From positions 1 to 64,000 of the forward strand of contig NZ_RYFD01000009.1 in the NCBI RefSeq assembly GCF_004138135.1: 64,000 nt of DNA, read 5' to 3'. Position numbers and translations under genes: made by a program. How positions within the stretch are numbered: the first letter of the stretch is position 1; each line of letters begins with the position of its first letter. The notes beneath the pieces are model-generated. The model saw only the letters and a program-made list of their open reading frames with translations, did not search any database and was not told the DNA's origin. The stretch is from Candidatus Oscillochloris fontis (lineage in GTDB: Bacteria; Chloroflexota; Chloroflexia; Chloroflexales; Chloroflexaceae). Of the stretch, positions 27,747 to 35,175 are shown one piece after another.

Positions 27747-29279
27747 TTACCACCGCTCATCGAGCAAACACGAGATCTGGTAACTGGCACCCAGTTTCTC
27801 ATAGAACTGCACCGGCCCACAGGTATGTAGGTGCCAGCCGATGAGTACTGCCAACCCTTTGGGCATCGCTGCGAAGAAGTGAATCGTCTGCGGGGCGGGG
27901 TGCGTGCGACGCTGATCGTGCATGAGTTGGAAGATGGCGCGGGCAATAGCGATGGACATCGGGCCATCAAGCTGTTCGACATTCACCGCGAGACGCACCC
28001 GCCGAGCGATCTGCCCAGGATGCGCGTCGAGCCAGGTCTTCACATCGGGGTGAATATGCTGCCGCGCACTACTCATCTCGATGGTGATGTCGCTTCCGCC
28101 ACCCGCCAATGGCTCGATCTCTGGCCGAGTTAGGGGGGCCGCAACCCGCGCCTGCATCTCGGTCGTCCAGATGTCTCCATGCTGGTTGATCCGTAGCTGA
28201 AAGCCAGTGGGCTGCCGGAAGGCATAGCCAAAGGCGAGCGCGGCAGAGAGACGGGTATCCGAGTCGAGCAGCAGGGTGGTGGCGCGCCTCCGCTTGAGGC
28301 GCTGCTTGAGTGCGAGCAGGTCGGGGATCAGCCGCGCTTGCCAGAGATCTGGGGTGGGGGTTGTCTGATCATAGTAGCGTCGCCAGTCTAGGCTCTCAGC
28401 GGCGCTATCGCTCGGTGTTGCCGTTGGAAAGGCCAGCAACTCGACTTCGAGAGCCTGCTTGTCTGCCCGTTGCACCTCGTAGGCAGCGATCTTCTTGCGC
28501 AGATCCTCGATCTCAATGATGATATGCGGCTCAGTACTGATCCCCTTCTGGGCCTGCTGGATCTCTAGGATATGGAGCCGCCGTTTGTAGGTCGTGATCA
28601 GATCGCTGACATGATCGGGCACAAGAACATCCAGCACCACGGGCTGATTATTGCTCGGAGGTGGCTCTGGCACTGCTGGTGCAGCGGCATCTAGCAGCAG
28701 CCCCACGGGCATCTCCGGCCAGATCGCCCGCAGCGCCTCGATAGAGATCGCTCGCCCCTGCTGCTCGCCCTCGCTGGTGATCATGACGCCGATTACCGCC
28801 CCATCAGCGACACAGACAGGGGAGCCACTGTAGCCACCACGCAGATGTTGTTGAGCGTTGATGGTGATGTACCATCCAGAAACAAAGTGCTGTCTACGCG
28901 AGTCCGAGAGCGTGAATGATCGTACCAGCCGCCCTTCGATGGCTTCCAGAGGGTAGTACGAAATATGCTTATAGTACCCCTCGATCCGCACCGCATGTTC
29001 GGCATTGCCCGTGCTGCGTAGCCTGAGAGCCACTCGACCCGGTATCTGCGCGACCCGCAGAACGGCCAGATCGAGTCCATGATCTTCGCCGATAGCAACT
29101 ACCTCGGCTGGCACACCCTCGGCCTTTACCAGATCACGCCCGCCGACATCCCGCACAACATGTGCGCACGTTAGGATGTAGCTATCGGCATTACTCTGGT
29201 AGATCACAAAACCGGTACCAATTGCGGTATTTGTATCATCCTGACTCTGGATGAGGACAATCGAGGGTGGCGGAATCAT
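27747..29279 (-). CDS. Trypsin-like protease fused to SAVED sensor domain
   Basis: Residues 1-185 are a trypsin-like serine protease: His40 in ILTCAHVV, Asp70 in HGLDLAVLRV and Ser151 in RGGYSGSPVCV form a full triad. A linker and helical, charged segment (about 225-290, HILEIQQAQKGISTEPHIII...VQRADKQALEVELL) follows. The C-terminal about 200 residues resemble SAVED, the cyclic-oligonucleotide sensor of CBASS and some type III CRISPR effectors. Its late motif IHFFAAMPKGLAVLIGWHLH TCGPVQFYE matches the SAVED ending. There is no signal peptide, so it is cytosolic. It starts inside the stop of the Trypco1 gene (four-base overlap), so the two are coupled. Placement between cmr6 and cas6 suggests activation by Cmr2-made cyclic oligoadenylate. 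The triad is seen; SAVED is a motif-level call; activation is inferred. Confidence 0.85.
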   Translation of the reverse strand: MIPPPSIVLIQSQDDTNTAIGTGFVIYQSNADSYILTCAHVVRDVGGRDLVKAEGVPAEVVAIGEDHGLDLAVLRVAQIPGRVALRLRSTGNAEHAVRIEGYYKHISYYPLEAIEGRLVRSFTLSDSRRQHFVSGWYITINAQQHLRGGYSGSPVCVADGAVIGVMITSEGEQQGRAISIEALRAIWPEMPVGLLLDAAAPAVPEPPPSNNQPVVLDVLVPDHVSDLITTYKRRLHILEIQQAQKGISTEPHIIIEIEDLRKKIAAYEVQRADKQALEVELLAFPTATPSDSAAESLDWRRYYDQTTPTPDLWQARLIPDLLALKQRLKRRRATTLLLDSDTRLSAALAFGYAFRQPTGFQLRINQHGDIWTTEMQARVAAPLTRPEIEPLAGGGSDITIEMSSARQHIHPDVKTWLDAHPGQIARRVRLAVNVEQLDGPMSIAIARAIFQLMHDQRRTHPAPQTIHFFAAMPKGLAVLIGWHLHTCGPVQFYEKLGASYQISCLLDERW

Positions 29280-29605
29280 GCATGACCCTCACTTGGCTTA
29301 GGCTTAATCGTCAACGTAATCGTCAGGTTGGCATTAGCACTGCCCTTAGCCAAGTAGGGAATACCAGCCTCACCCTCAAAGCCCAAGCCCAGTTCGATCT
29401 CTGCTTGTTCAATCAGCATCTCCTGGCTCAGTTCATTCCAGGCAGCAACGGCTGGCCGACAGGCATTGATCAGCAGCGGCTTGATGCGTTCAATGGTCTC
29501 TTCTACTCTACGCGCCTGATCTGAGGAGATCTGCTGCGGCTCGTTCGGCTTGGCCTCAACTTCGATCATGGTTCCATCGGCGAGCCTGATGAGTTTAGTT
29601 GCCAC
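29276..29605 (-). CDS. Trypsin-co-occurring (Trypco1, CU044_2847 family) protein
   Basis: The 109-aa protein matches the Trypco1 family, which is found beside or fused to trypsin-like proteases: RLADGTMIEVEAKPNE at the start, AWNELSQEMLIEQAEIELGLGFEGEAG in the middle and ANLTITLTIKP at the end. It is predicted as a small beta-rich partner. GTG 29605 has a GAGGAG box seven bases upstream. The tight coupling to the protease-SAVED gene suggests it is inhibitor, cofactor or substrate; the family has no settled biochemical role that I know of. Confidence 0.85.
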   Translation of the reverse strand: MATKLIRLADGTMIEVEAKPNEPQQISSDQARRVEETIERIKPLLINACRPAVAAWNELSQEMLIEQAEIELGLGFEGEAGIPYLAKGSANANLTITLTIKPKPSEGHA

Positions 29606-29654
29606 TATAAACGCTCCTCATATTTGGTATTTTTTAGCGGCGTAGCCGCCCATT

Positions 29655-29815
29655 GACAGTAACTTTAGGGCTACCGCCCTAAAACCCATGTTGGGGCTGC
29701 ACCCCAGACCCGCTTTTTTCTCTGCTGTTGGCGGCTTCGCCGCCAACAGCAGAGAAAAAGAGTTCTTCGGGAGAGGCGAAGCCTCCCCCGAACCCCCACC
29801 GGAGGTGGCTTTGCA
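29655..29815. repeat. Composite hairpin element, copy 1
   Basis: In order: AGGGCTACCGCCCT, GGGGCTGCACCCC, then a perfect 21-bp inverted repeat (TTTTTCTCTGCTGTTGGCGG C around loop TTC), then GGAGAGGCGAAGCCTCC and CCACCGGAGGTGG. The same order and spacing recurs at 38690-38820. It lies between Trypco1 and cas6. Confidence 0.85.
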
Positions 29816-29884
29816 TATACCCTACTATATCTTAATATTGTATCATGCACTAAACGCTTCATTCCCCATGTCTATAGGAGCCTT

Positions 29885-30871
29885 ATGTCAGATCTCTTCA
29901 CCCTGCCCGATCTGCCACTGCTCCGTGCGCGTGTCACCTATCGCCTGCTGGAAGCAACCACCCTCCCGCCCTACAAGGGTGCCCTGTTGCGCGGCGGGTT
30001 TGGCTACGCCTTCCAACGCGCCGCATGCCCGGCGCGATGTTGGGGCCACTCGGATCAGTGCCATAGTACCCAGATCTGCCCCTATCGTTGGGTCTTTGAG
30101 ACCCCGCACCCGCCCGATGTGCCGCACTTCCATGATCTTCAGGATGTCCCGCGCCCATTTGTGATCGAGCCACCCTTGGATCACAAACGCGCTTATGCGG
30201 CGGGTGATAGTTTGGAGTTTGGGTTGATTCTGATCGGACGCGGGATTGATTACCTGCCCTACTTTTTGGTTGGGTTTGAAGAGTTGGGCAAGGCCGGGCT
30301 CGGCCGCGATCACGCCAAGGCCAAGTTGGAGCGCGTGGAAGCTCTCGAACCGCTGCGCCCAATTGGGCGTCCGATCTACCAGGATGGGCGCTTGCTCGAT
30401 ACAGGGGAACTCCCAACACTCAGAGTGGCGGATCTGACCCCACATGCCGAGGCACTCCCCGCCGATCTGCGCCTCACCCTGCGCACTCCGCTGCGGCTCA
30501 AGGCACGCGGAGCCTTCCTCGAACACCTCGATCTGCCCGCCCTCATCCAAGCCACCTGCTGGCGTCTCGCCGCCCTTGCCGCCTTCCACGCTACCCCCTG
30601 GCCAACCGACTACCGCCCGCTGGTGGCAGCGGCGCGTTCGGTGCGCCTCGACAACCCGCAGATCCAGTGGGTGGACTGGGAACGCACGAGTACCCGTGGG
30701 GCCCAGCCGCGCCCGATGACCCTGGGCGGGATGATCGGGACGGTGATATTGCGCGAGGTTCTACCTGAGATAGCGCTCATGCTGTTGATTGGTAACTCTA
30801 TTCATGTGGGGAAGGCGTGTGTGTTTGGGCATGGTTGGGTGGAGGTGGCGGCCCTTCCCTCAACGGGTTAG
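29885..30871 (+). CDS. cas6: Cas6-type crRNA-processing endoribonuclease
   Basis: Cas6 cuts the array transcript within repeats. The 328-aa protein has the two-RAMP Cas6 layout: LPPYKGALLRGGFGYAFQRA near 27-46, a Cys-rich stretch (CPARCWGHSDQC...QICPYRW, about 48-68) seen in this Cas6 subgroup, and the C-terminal Gly-rich loop GNSIHVGKACVFGHGWVEV (about 303-321). A possible catalytic His is in the N-terminal or Cys-rich part. ATG 29885 has an AGGAG box. It stands alone on the + strand, divergent from Trypco1 and convergent with cas2. Confidence 0.88.
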   Translation: MSDLFTLPDLPLLRARVTYRLLEATTLPPYKGALLRGGFGYAFQRAACPARCWGHSDQCHSTQICPYRWVFETPHPPDVPHFHDLQDVPRPFVIEPPLDHKRAYAAGDSLEFGLILIGRGIDYLPYFLVGFEELGKAGLGRDHAKAKLERVEALEPLRPIGRPIYQDGRLLDTGELPTLRVADLTPHAEALPADLRLTLRTPLRLKARGAFLEHLDLPALIQATCWRLAALAAFHATPWPTDYRPLVAAARSVRLDNPQIQWVDWERTSTRGAQPRPMTLGGMIGTVILREVLPEIALMLLIGNSIHVGKACVFGHGWVEVAALPSTG

Positions 30872-30905
30872 GAGGAAGGAATCAGACGTTGCCCATTTGC
30901 TGATC

Positions 30906-31187
30906 CTACCCGCCCACATAGTAGTACGCCGGCTCAACGCTTACCCGCCCGATGCCAAGGATCTGGGTGCGGCGGGCTGAGTCGGCTTCGAGTTGGTAGA
31001 TGCGGATGCTGTCGGTGTTGATGTCTATCAGTGCCGCGAGTTCCTGTTGAAGCTGGCTGAGTTGTTTTTTGTTCAGATCACACTCGAAGACGCTGTATTG
31101 AACCCGCACACCATAGCCATGGAGATGTTTGTGTATCTTGGTGCGGCGTTTGTCTTCGACAATGTCGTAGCTAATCACGGTGAACAT
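30906..31187 (-). CDS. cas2: Cas2
   Basis: Cas2 forms the core dimer of the spacer integrase. The 93-aa product begins MFTVISYDIVEDKRRTKIHK, with the conserved Asp of the ferredoxin fold at position 8. YGVRVQYSVFECDL follows at about 25-38, the usual beta-2 and beta-3 region. ATG 31187 is two bases after the cas1 stop; the longer open frame upstream is read inside cas1 and is not used. Confidence 0.95.
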   Translation of the reverse strand: MFTVISYDIVEDKRRTKIHKHLHGYGVRVQYSVFECDLNKKQLSQLQQELAALIDINTDSIRIYQLEADSARRTQILGIGRVSVEPAYYYVGG

Positions 31188-31189
31188 GG

Positions 31190-32185
31190 TTAGGCCACTC
31201 CTAGCCCTGCATAGTGGGCAATGTCGCCACGCATAACGCGGGCAATCGCTTGGGCTTGTAGCCGGATCGCCTGCCGCCATGCCGTGCGCCCGATCCCAGA
31301 AACTTCTACCGGGCTGTTGAGCAGGCTCTCGTAGCGTTCAATCAGCAACTCACGCCCAGCGTTGCTCAGGTAGACTGCCTCTGGTCGTTGGGCGGGATGT
31401 TCAAAGTGTTGGGGTTGCAGGGTCTGGTTCTCTACCAGATCAAGTACCAGTCGATCAACCAGGCTGGGGCGAAACTCTTCGAGCAGATCGAGGGCCAGTG
31501 AGGGTCGTCCGGCTTCGATCACATGGAAGGTGCCCAGATAGGGGTCAAGGCCGGTGATCTGGATGGCGACCACAACCTCATGCAGCACCAAGGTGTAGCC
31601 GAACGAGAGCATCGCGTTGATCGGATCGGGCGGCGGGTAGAAGGCACGGCCATGGAAGCCCCAGGCCGTTCCCAGGCTGGCACGCCACGCACCGAAATAG
31701 GCGGCGGCACCTACACCTTCATAGCCACGCAGGCTATCCTGGTTGCTCGCGCTCTGCACCCCTATACGGGCAGTCTCGATCTGGCTGATTGCGGAGCGAC
31801 TGGCGGGCCAGTTGCTGCGGCGCAGGAGTGCTTGTTGGGCGCTGAGCTTGATCGTGATTAGGCTGCGGGCCAGTTCTAACGCCCGCGCCGGATCTTGGAC
31901 GAGCGCCATTTGTTGGCTGCGCAACGCCGCAAAGTGCGAGACACCCGGCGCGAGGGTGGCGTAGTGGCGTGTGCCGCTCTGGTTGGTGAAGGTGACGGGT
32001 ACCCCGGCTTCGAGCAGGGTGATCAGAAGCGCGGTCGAGAGTTGCACCCCGCGCCCCATGACGATGAGTTGTTCGAGTTTGTGGATGGGTACGACCTGAA
32101 GGGTCGTGTTGCCGCGACTGACAATGATCTGGTTGTCGCGTTTGCGAATGTTTGCACCCTGATCATTCACGTAGAGGGCAGGCAT
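31190..32185 (-). CDS. cas1: Cas1 integrase
   Basis: Cas1 inserts new spacers at the leader end. The 331-aa protein has the N-terminal beta domain (MPALYVNDQGANIRKRDNQIIVSRG) and the helical catalytic domain. The metal ligands are Glu156 in LRGYEGVGAAAYF, His221 in LGTFHVIEAGRPS and Asp233/Glu236 in LALDLLEEFRP, all present. It is separate from the RT: the RT stop is three bases upstream of the cas1 ATG, so this is not an RT-Cas1 fusion, but coupling is tight. Confidence 0.96.
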   Translation of the reverse strand: MPALYVNDQGANIRKRDNQIIVSRGNTTLQVVPIHKLEQLIVMGRGVQLSTALLITLLEAGVPVTFTNQSGTRHYATLAPGVSHFAALRSQQMALVQDPARALELARSLITIKLSAQQALLRRSNWPASRSAISQIETARIGVQSASNQDSLRGYEGVGAAAYFGAWRASLGTAWGFHGRAFYPPPDPINAMLSFGYTLVLHEVVVAIQITGLDPYLGTFHVIEAGRPSLALDLLEEFRPSLVDRLVLDLVENQTLQPQHFEHPAQRPEAVYLSNAGRELLIERYESLLNSPVEVSGIGRTAWRQAIRLQAQAIARVMRGDIAHYAGLGVA

Positions 32186-32188
32186 GGC

Positions 32189-33589
32189 TTAGCGGCCTTT
32201 CGCTGGTTTGCGGTTGGTTCGGCGACGGTGTGAGGATTGCTTCTGGGTGCGTACACGCTTCATGGTTGTGCGGATGATCACCTCGGCTTCGCTGAATGTT
32301 TGTAGTCCGCGCTCGATAGTGGGGCCACGCCGACGTGGAATGAGACTCTGGCCGAGAAAATCGAGACCATCGTTATAGTTGCGGATGCTGCTCTTCTCAT
32401 GATTCAGGCGCAGGTTGAGGATCGTGAGTTGGCGTTCGATGAGGCGTAGCGTGCGTTCGGCCTCGCTCTGGCTGGCACACATCACCACAAAGTCGTCCAT
32501 GTAGCGCACCAAGCGTAGCCCTTGGCTGGTCAGCGCAATATCAAAGGGATGCAGGTAGATGTTGGCAAGCAGTGGCGAGAGTGGCCCACCCTGGGCGGTG
32601 CCACGCGGCTCTTCACGCGGCCAGTTGGTGGCGACTTCGTAGGCGGCGATAGCCCCGGCAGCGACCGCACCGGCCAGGGCGATGCGCCGCCCTCCGATGC
32701 GCTGGATACTCGGCCATGCGCGCCGTACTCCATTCAGGGCGGGTTGGGCCAACATCAATGCTGTCCACAGGTTGTTCAGGGGTGATTGCTGGCCCACACC
32801 ATACGGGGTTGGTGGGCTGTATGGGCTGCGCCACGCTGAAACCTCTGGCGCTTCCCAATCTTCAACCGGATCGGTGGGGCTAAATGTGGGTGGGATAGGT
32901 GGCCTGTGTTCTGTATGGTTATCCCACATCCGGCGGAAGGTTTGGAGTGTGCGGTTGAGCAGCGAAGGAACGCCTTGTTCTTCCCAGGCGAGTGGGGCTA
33001 CATCTACATAGGCCCCATTGCCACTTCTGAGCCAAGCGGCGATCAGGCGTAGGATCGCAACCTCAGGGACGCGCTGACGCACCAATGTGAGCAACAGCCG
33101 TTGATCAATACTGGAAAAATAGTCCTGAATATCGGCATCAACTACCCAGGTATAGCCCTGGGCGGCATAGCGCGCCACCCGTTCAATCGCATCGGTAACA
33201 CTCAGGCGCGGACGGCATCCGTAGGCGGCGTCGTGCAACAGTGGATCGAAGATCGGTTCCAAGACCTGAAGGGTAGCGCGTTGGGCGATGCGGTCGCGGA
33301 TGGCCATGATCGTAATGGCGCGCTCGCCGCCACTCTTTTTGGGGATGGCAACCATACGCGCCGGGATCGGCTGATAGGTTCCGTTGCGCAACTCTTCGGT
33401 GAGGTTGGCCATCTGTTGCGGCCAGTTGGCATCAAAATCGTGCAGCGAGAGTCCATCTGGGCCGGTGCTACGCGCCCGACGATAGGCCGCAATATTGCTG
33501 CGTACTTGGCGGTAGGCATAGGTCATGTTGTCAACGGCACAGATCTGGTCAATCAATCGGGTTTGTGTATAGGCAGGAAAGAGGCGCAT
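32189..33589 (-). CDS. CRISPR-associated reverse transcriptase with large internal insertion
   Basis: The 466-aa protein is a group II intron-like RT. MVAIPKKSGGERAITIMAIRDRI (about 79-101) is RT1-2, TWVVDADIQDYFSSID (about 147-162) is motif A with its Asp pair, GTAQGGPLSPLLANIYLHPF (330-349) is motif B', and RYMDDFVVM (362-370) is the catalytic YMDD. Between motif A and B' such RTs normally have some 30-40 residues beyond the AAWLRSG helix; here residues about 193-328 form a Pro-rich stretch and a hydrophobic helix (IALAGAVAAGAIAAYEVA). No maturase or endonuclease domain and no intron borders follow. The C-terminus is very basic. ATG 33589 has AAGGAGTTGAT upstream. Between RNase HI and cas1, it probably copies RNA for spacer acquisition. 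Confidence 0.93.
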   Translation of the reverse strand: MRLFPAYTQTRLIDQICAVDNMTYAYRQVRSNIAAYRRARSTGPDGLSLHDFDANWPQQMANLTEELRNGTYQPIPARMVAIPKKSGGERAITIMAIRDRIAQRATLQVLEPIFDPLLHDAAYGCRPRLSVTDAIERVARYAAQGYTWVVDADIQDYFSSIDQRLLLTLVRQRVPEVAILRLIAAWLRSGNGAYVDVAPLAWEEQGVPSLLNRTLQTFRRMWDNHTEHRPPIPPTFSPTDPVEDWEAPEVSAWRSPYSPPTPYGVGQQSPLNNLWTALMLAQPALNGVRRAWPSIQRIGGRRIALAGAVAAGAIAAYEVATNWPREEPRGTAQGGPLSPLLANIYLHPFDIALTSQGLRLVRYMDDFVVMCASQSEAERTLRLIERQLTILNLRLNHEKSSIRNYNDGLDFLGQSLIPRRRGPTIERGLQTFSEAEVIIRTTMKRVRTQKQSSHRRRTNRKPAKGR

Positions 33590-33601
33590 ATCAACTCCTT
33601 G

Positions 33602-33620
33602 TAAAGCTTCCCGGAAGCTA
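33602..33620. promoter_or_regulatory. Intercistronic palindrome, copy A
   Basis: Read on the - strand, TAGCTTCCGGGAAGCTTTA begins with the RNase HI stop codon, contains the near-perfect palindrome AGCTTCC-G-GGAAGCT, and is followed by CAAGGAGT, the RT ribosome binding site. The identical 19 bases occur at 41025-41043 just before another ribosome binding site. Confidence 0.7.
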
Positions 33621-34034
33621 CGTATAGCCGCGCAAGAGTCGCCTTCCGCTCAGTGCCTCCCATGCCAAGGCATCGGCTAGGCGGTTCAGGTCGCGTGGGA
33701 TGTGGATGAAGGTGACATGGGCAAGCTGGGTAGCGAGGGCTGCGGCTTGCGCATAGAGCGGTGCGAGGCCATCCGCACGCACGTTGGCGCGGCCACTGAG
33801 TTGTTCCACCGCAACCTGGCTGTCGGTGAGGCAGCGTACCCGCACACGCCCATAGCGTTCCAGAACCAACTGGAGTCCAACGATGAGTGCTTGGTACTCA
33901 GCCGCATTGCTGGTGTGGGCGGGCATCTGGCATGAGCGCCACGCAAGGATCTGCCCGCCGGGACTACGCACGATTGCCGCGACTCCGGCCATCCCACTAT
34001 GGTTCTGGCCGGGAGTACCATCAACTTGAAGCAC
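33618..34034 (-). CDS. rnhA: RNase HI
   Basis: RNase HI degrades RNA in RNA-DNA hybrids. The 138-aa form has the four catalytic acids: Asp5 in LQVDGTPGQ, Glu46 in SNAAEYQALIVGL, Asp71 in RCLTDSQVAVEQL and Asp121 in NRLADALAWEAL. I choose GTG 34034, which overlaps the stop of the small membrane protein as TAGTG and begins just before the first catalytic strand. The frame is open up to ATG 34241, but the extra 69 residues are a Pro/Thr/Ser-rich stretch that looks like the membrane protein read out of frame. Position before the RT suggests it removes the RNA strand after first-strand synthesis. Confidence 0.88.
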   Translation of the reverse strand: MLQVDGTPGQNHSGMAGVAAIVRSPGGQILAWRSCQMPAHTSNAAEYQALIVGLQLVLERYGRVRVRCLTDSQVAVEQLSGRANVRADGLAPLYAQAAALATQLAHVTFIHIPRDLNRLADALAWEALSGRRLLRGYT

Positions 34035-34246
34035 TAGATACCCGTGATCATGGGTGGTTGCATCAGGGCCAGACTGAGCAGGCTGAGGAGTAGCCCCAAC
34101 ACCAGGAAGATGCTGGCCAGACACCCGCGTAGGATCTGACGCGGGCGTAGGTTGCGTGGCTTGGGCAGACGTGGCCGGGGTGCGACCAGAAAGAGTAGGG
34201 CGATCAGGAATGCCGCTATTGCGCTGGGGATCATGCACCATAACAT
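34034..34246 (-). CDS. Small two-TM membrane protein
   Basis: The 70-aa product has two hydrophobic helices (IPSAIAAFLIALLFLVAP, about 6-23, and ASIFLVLGLLLSLLSLALM, about 44-62) joined by a basic loop (RPRLPKPRNLRPRQILR). ATG 34246 is preceded by a GGAGGT box, and the gene follows the 34261-35172 gene by 14 bases. It ends as TAG overlapping the RNase HI GTG. No family is recognised. It and the next gene upstream are the membrane parts of the operon. Confidence 0.65.
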   Translation of the reverse strand: MLWCMIPSAIAAFLIALLFLVAPRPRLPKPRNLRPRQILRGCLASIFLVLGLLLSLLSLALMQPPMITGI

Positions 34247-34260
34247 GGGTACCTCCGGGT

Positions 34261-35172
34261 CTAACGCATCCGTATTTCGAGGTGGCTCATCATGACTACT
34301 TCGCCAGGGATGAGAGGGGTAGGCTGGGTCTCGCCACTCAGAACTGCTCCGTTAGGCCCAGGCAGAATACATGTGCTCGCAGCGGGTGGCGATCTTGGGC
34401 TGCGCAATGGCGTACAATCGAGTGGTTGGCGTGTAATCGCCACGCCAGCAGGGTAGTTGTGCAGCAGAATAGTTCGATGTTCACCCGTCTCACGATCCCG
34501 AAGATCAATAATCCCCTGGAAGCGTGGGGGCGTGATCCGTTGCGGACGGAGGCGCAGGATGAGTATCAGGAACACGAGGGTCGCCACTGGTACCCACCAC
34601 CAGAGAGATCGTGTCAGATCTGATCCTCCCGATTCTGTATTCTGGTTCGGTGTTGATCGTGGCAGAAGGATGGTAGCGGTAGGTGTTGGACTATGCTGGC
34701 TACTGGCTACCGACCGAGTTGGGCTTGGTGTGGGTGGCGGGTATAGCGGTATCAGGTAATAACTGCTGCTGCTGAAGGTATCGGCAAACTGATCAGTGAG
34801 GGTGATTGTCACCGTGTACCTTCCGGCACCCGCAGCGAGGTCAATCTCTTGTGGTGGCAGGCAGCGAATCGTATGGCCCTCTGGGTCAGCAAAGAGATGC
34901 TGCCACATCTGTAGCGCACCCTGGGCAGGCTGAAAATGCAGACGAACCTCATCATCAGTACAGAGCATCCCCGTGCCATCTGGGCTACTCGCAATGCGTA
35001 CCCGGCTGGGAAGATCGAGCGCGTGACTCTGTTGGTAGAAGATACCCCGCGCTTGCAGCGCTGGTTCGGCTTCACTGATGGCGGGCGCTAAAAGGATTGC
35101 GTTGGACTGGGTGTGTATGAATAGGGTGCCAGTTACGAGTAGCAACCCGACAAGGTGGGGGCTTGGGTACAT
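34261..35172 (-). CDS. Signal-anchored membrane protein of the adaptation operon
   Basis: The 303-aa protein has an N-terminal signal or anchor (LVGLLLVTGTLFIHTQSNAI), a predicted external region of about 130 residues, a Pro/Ser/Thr-rich linker (about 145-185), a transmembrane helix (LWWWVPVATLVFLILILRLR, about 189-208) and a cytosolic tail of about 95 residues. The tail (FQGIIDLRDRETGEHRTILL...GEVVMMSHLEIRMR) has the beta-rich look of an FHA or related fold, but no phosphothreonine motif is certain. ATG 35172 has a GGAGGT box. I know no family. Position four bases from the coiled-coil gene links it to the tubulin-like protein. Confidence 0.6.
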   Translation of the reverse strand: MYPSPHLVGLLLVTGTLFIHTQSNAILLAPAISEAEPALQARGIFYQQSHALDLPSRVRIASSPDGTGMLCTDDEVRLHFQPAQGALQMWQHLFADPEGHTIRCLPPQEIDLAAGAGRYTVTITLTDQFADTFSSSSYYLIPLYPPPTPSPTRSVASSQHSPTPTATILLPRSTPNQNTESGGSDLTRSLWWWVPVATLVFLILILRLRPQRITPPRFQGIIDLRDRETGEHRTILLHNYPAGVAITRQPLDCTPLRSPRSPPAASTCILPGPNGAVLSGETQPTPLIPGEVVMMSHLEIRMR

Positions 35173-35175
35173 AGA

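Noticed and set aside
31188-31280. N-terminal extension of Cas2
   Set aside because: It lies within cas1, while the internal ATG two bases after the cas1 stop begins the conserved MFTVISYD.
32185-32191. RT-Cas1 fusion
   Set aside because: The RT ends with TAA at 32189-32191, three bases before the cas1 ATG; they are separate proteins unless a frame error is shown.
32189-33589. Group II intron
   Set aside because: The RT has no maturase or HNH part and lies tightly in an operon; no intron RNA domain V hairpin was seen around it.
34035-34241. Pro/Thr-rich N-terminal extension of RNase HI
   Set aside because: It overlaps a better supported two-TM frame and adds no part of the fold. I keep a small doubt because the same ribosome binding site could serve both starts.
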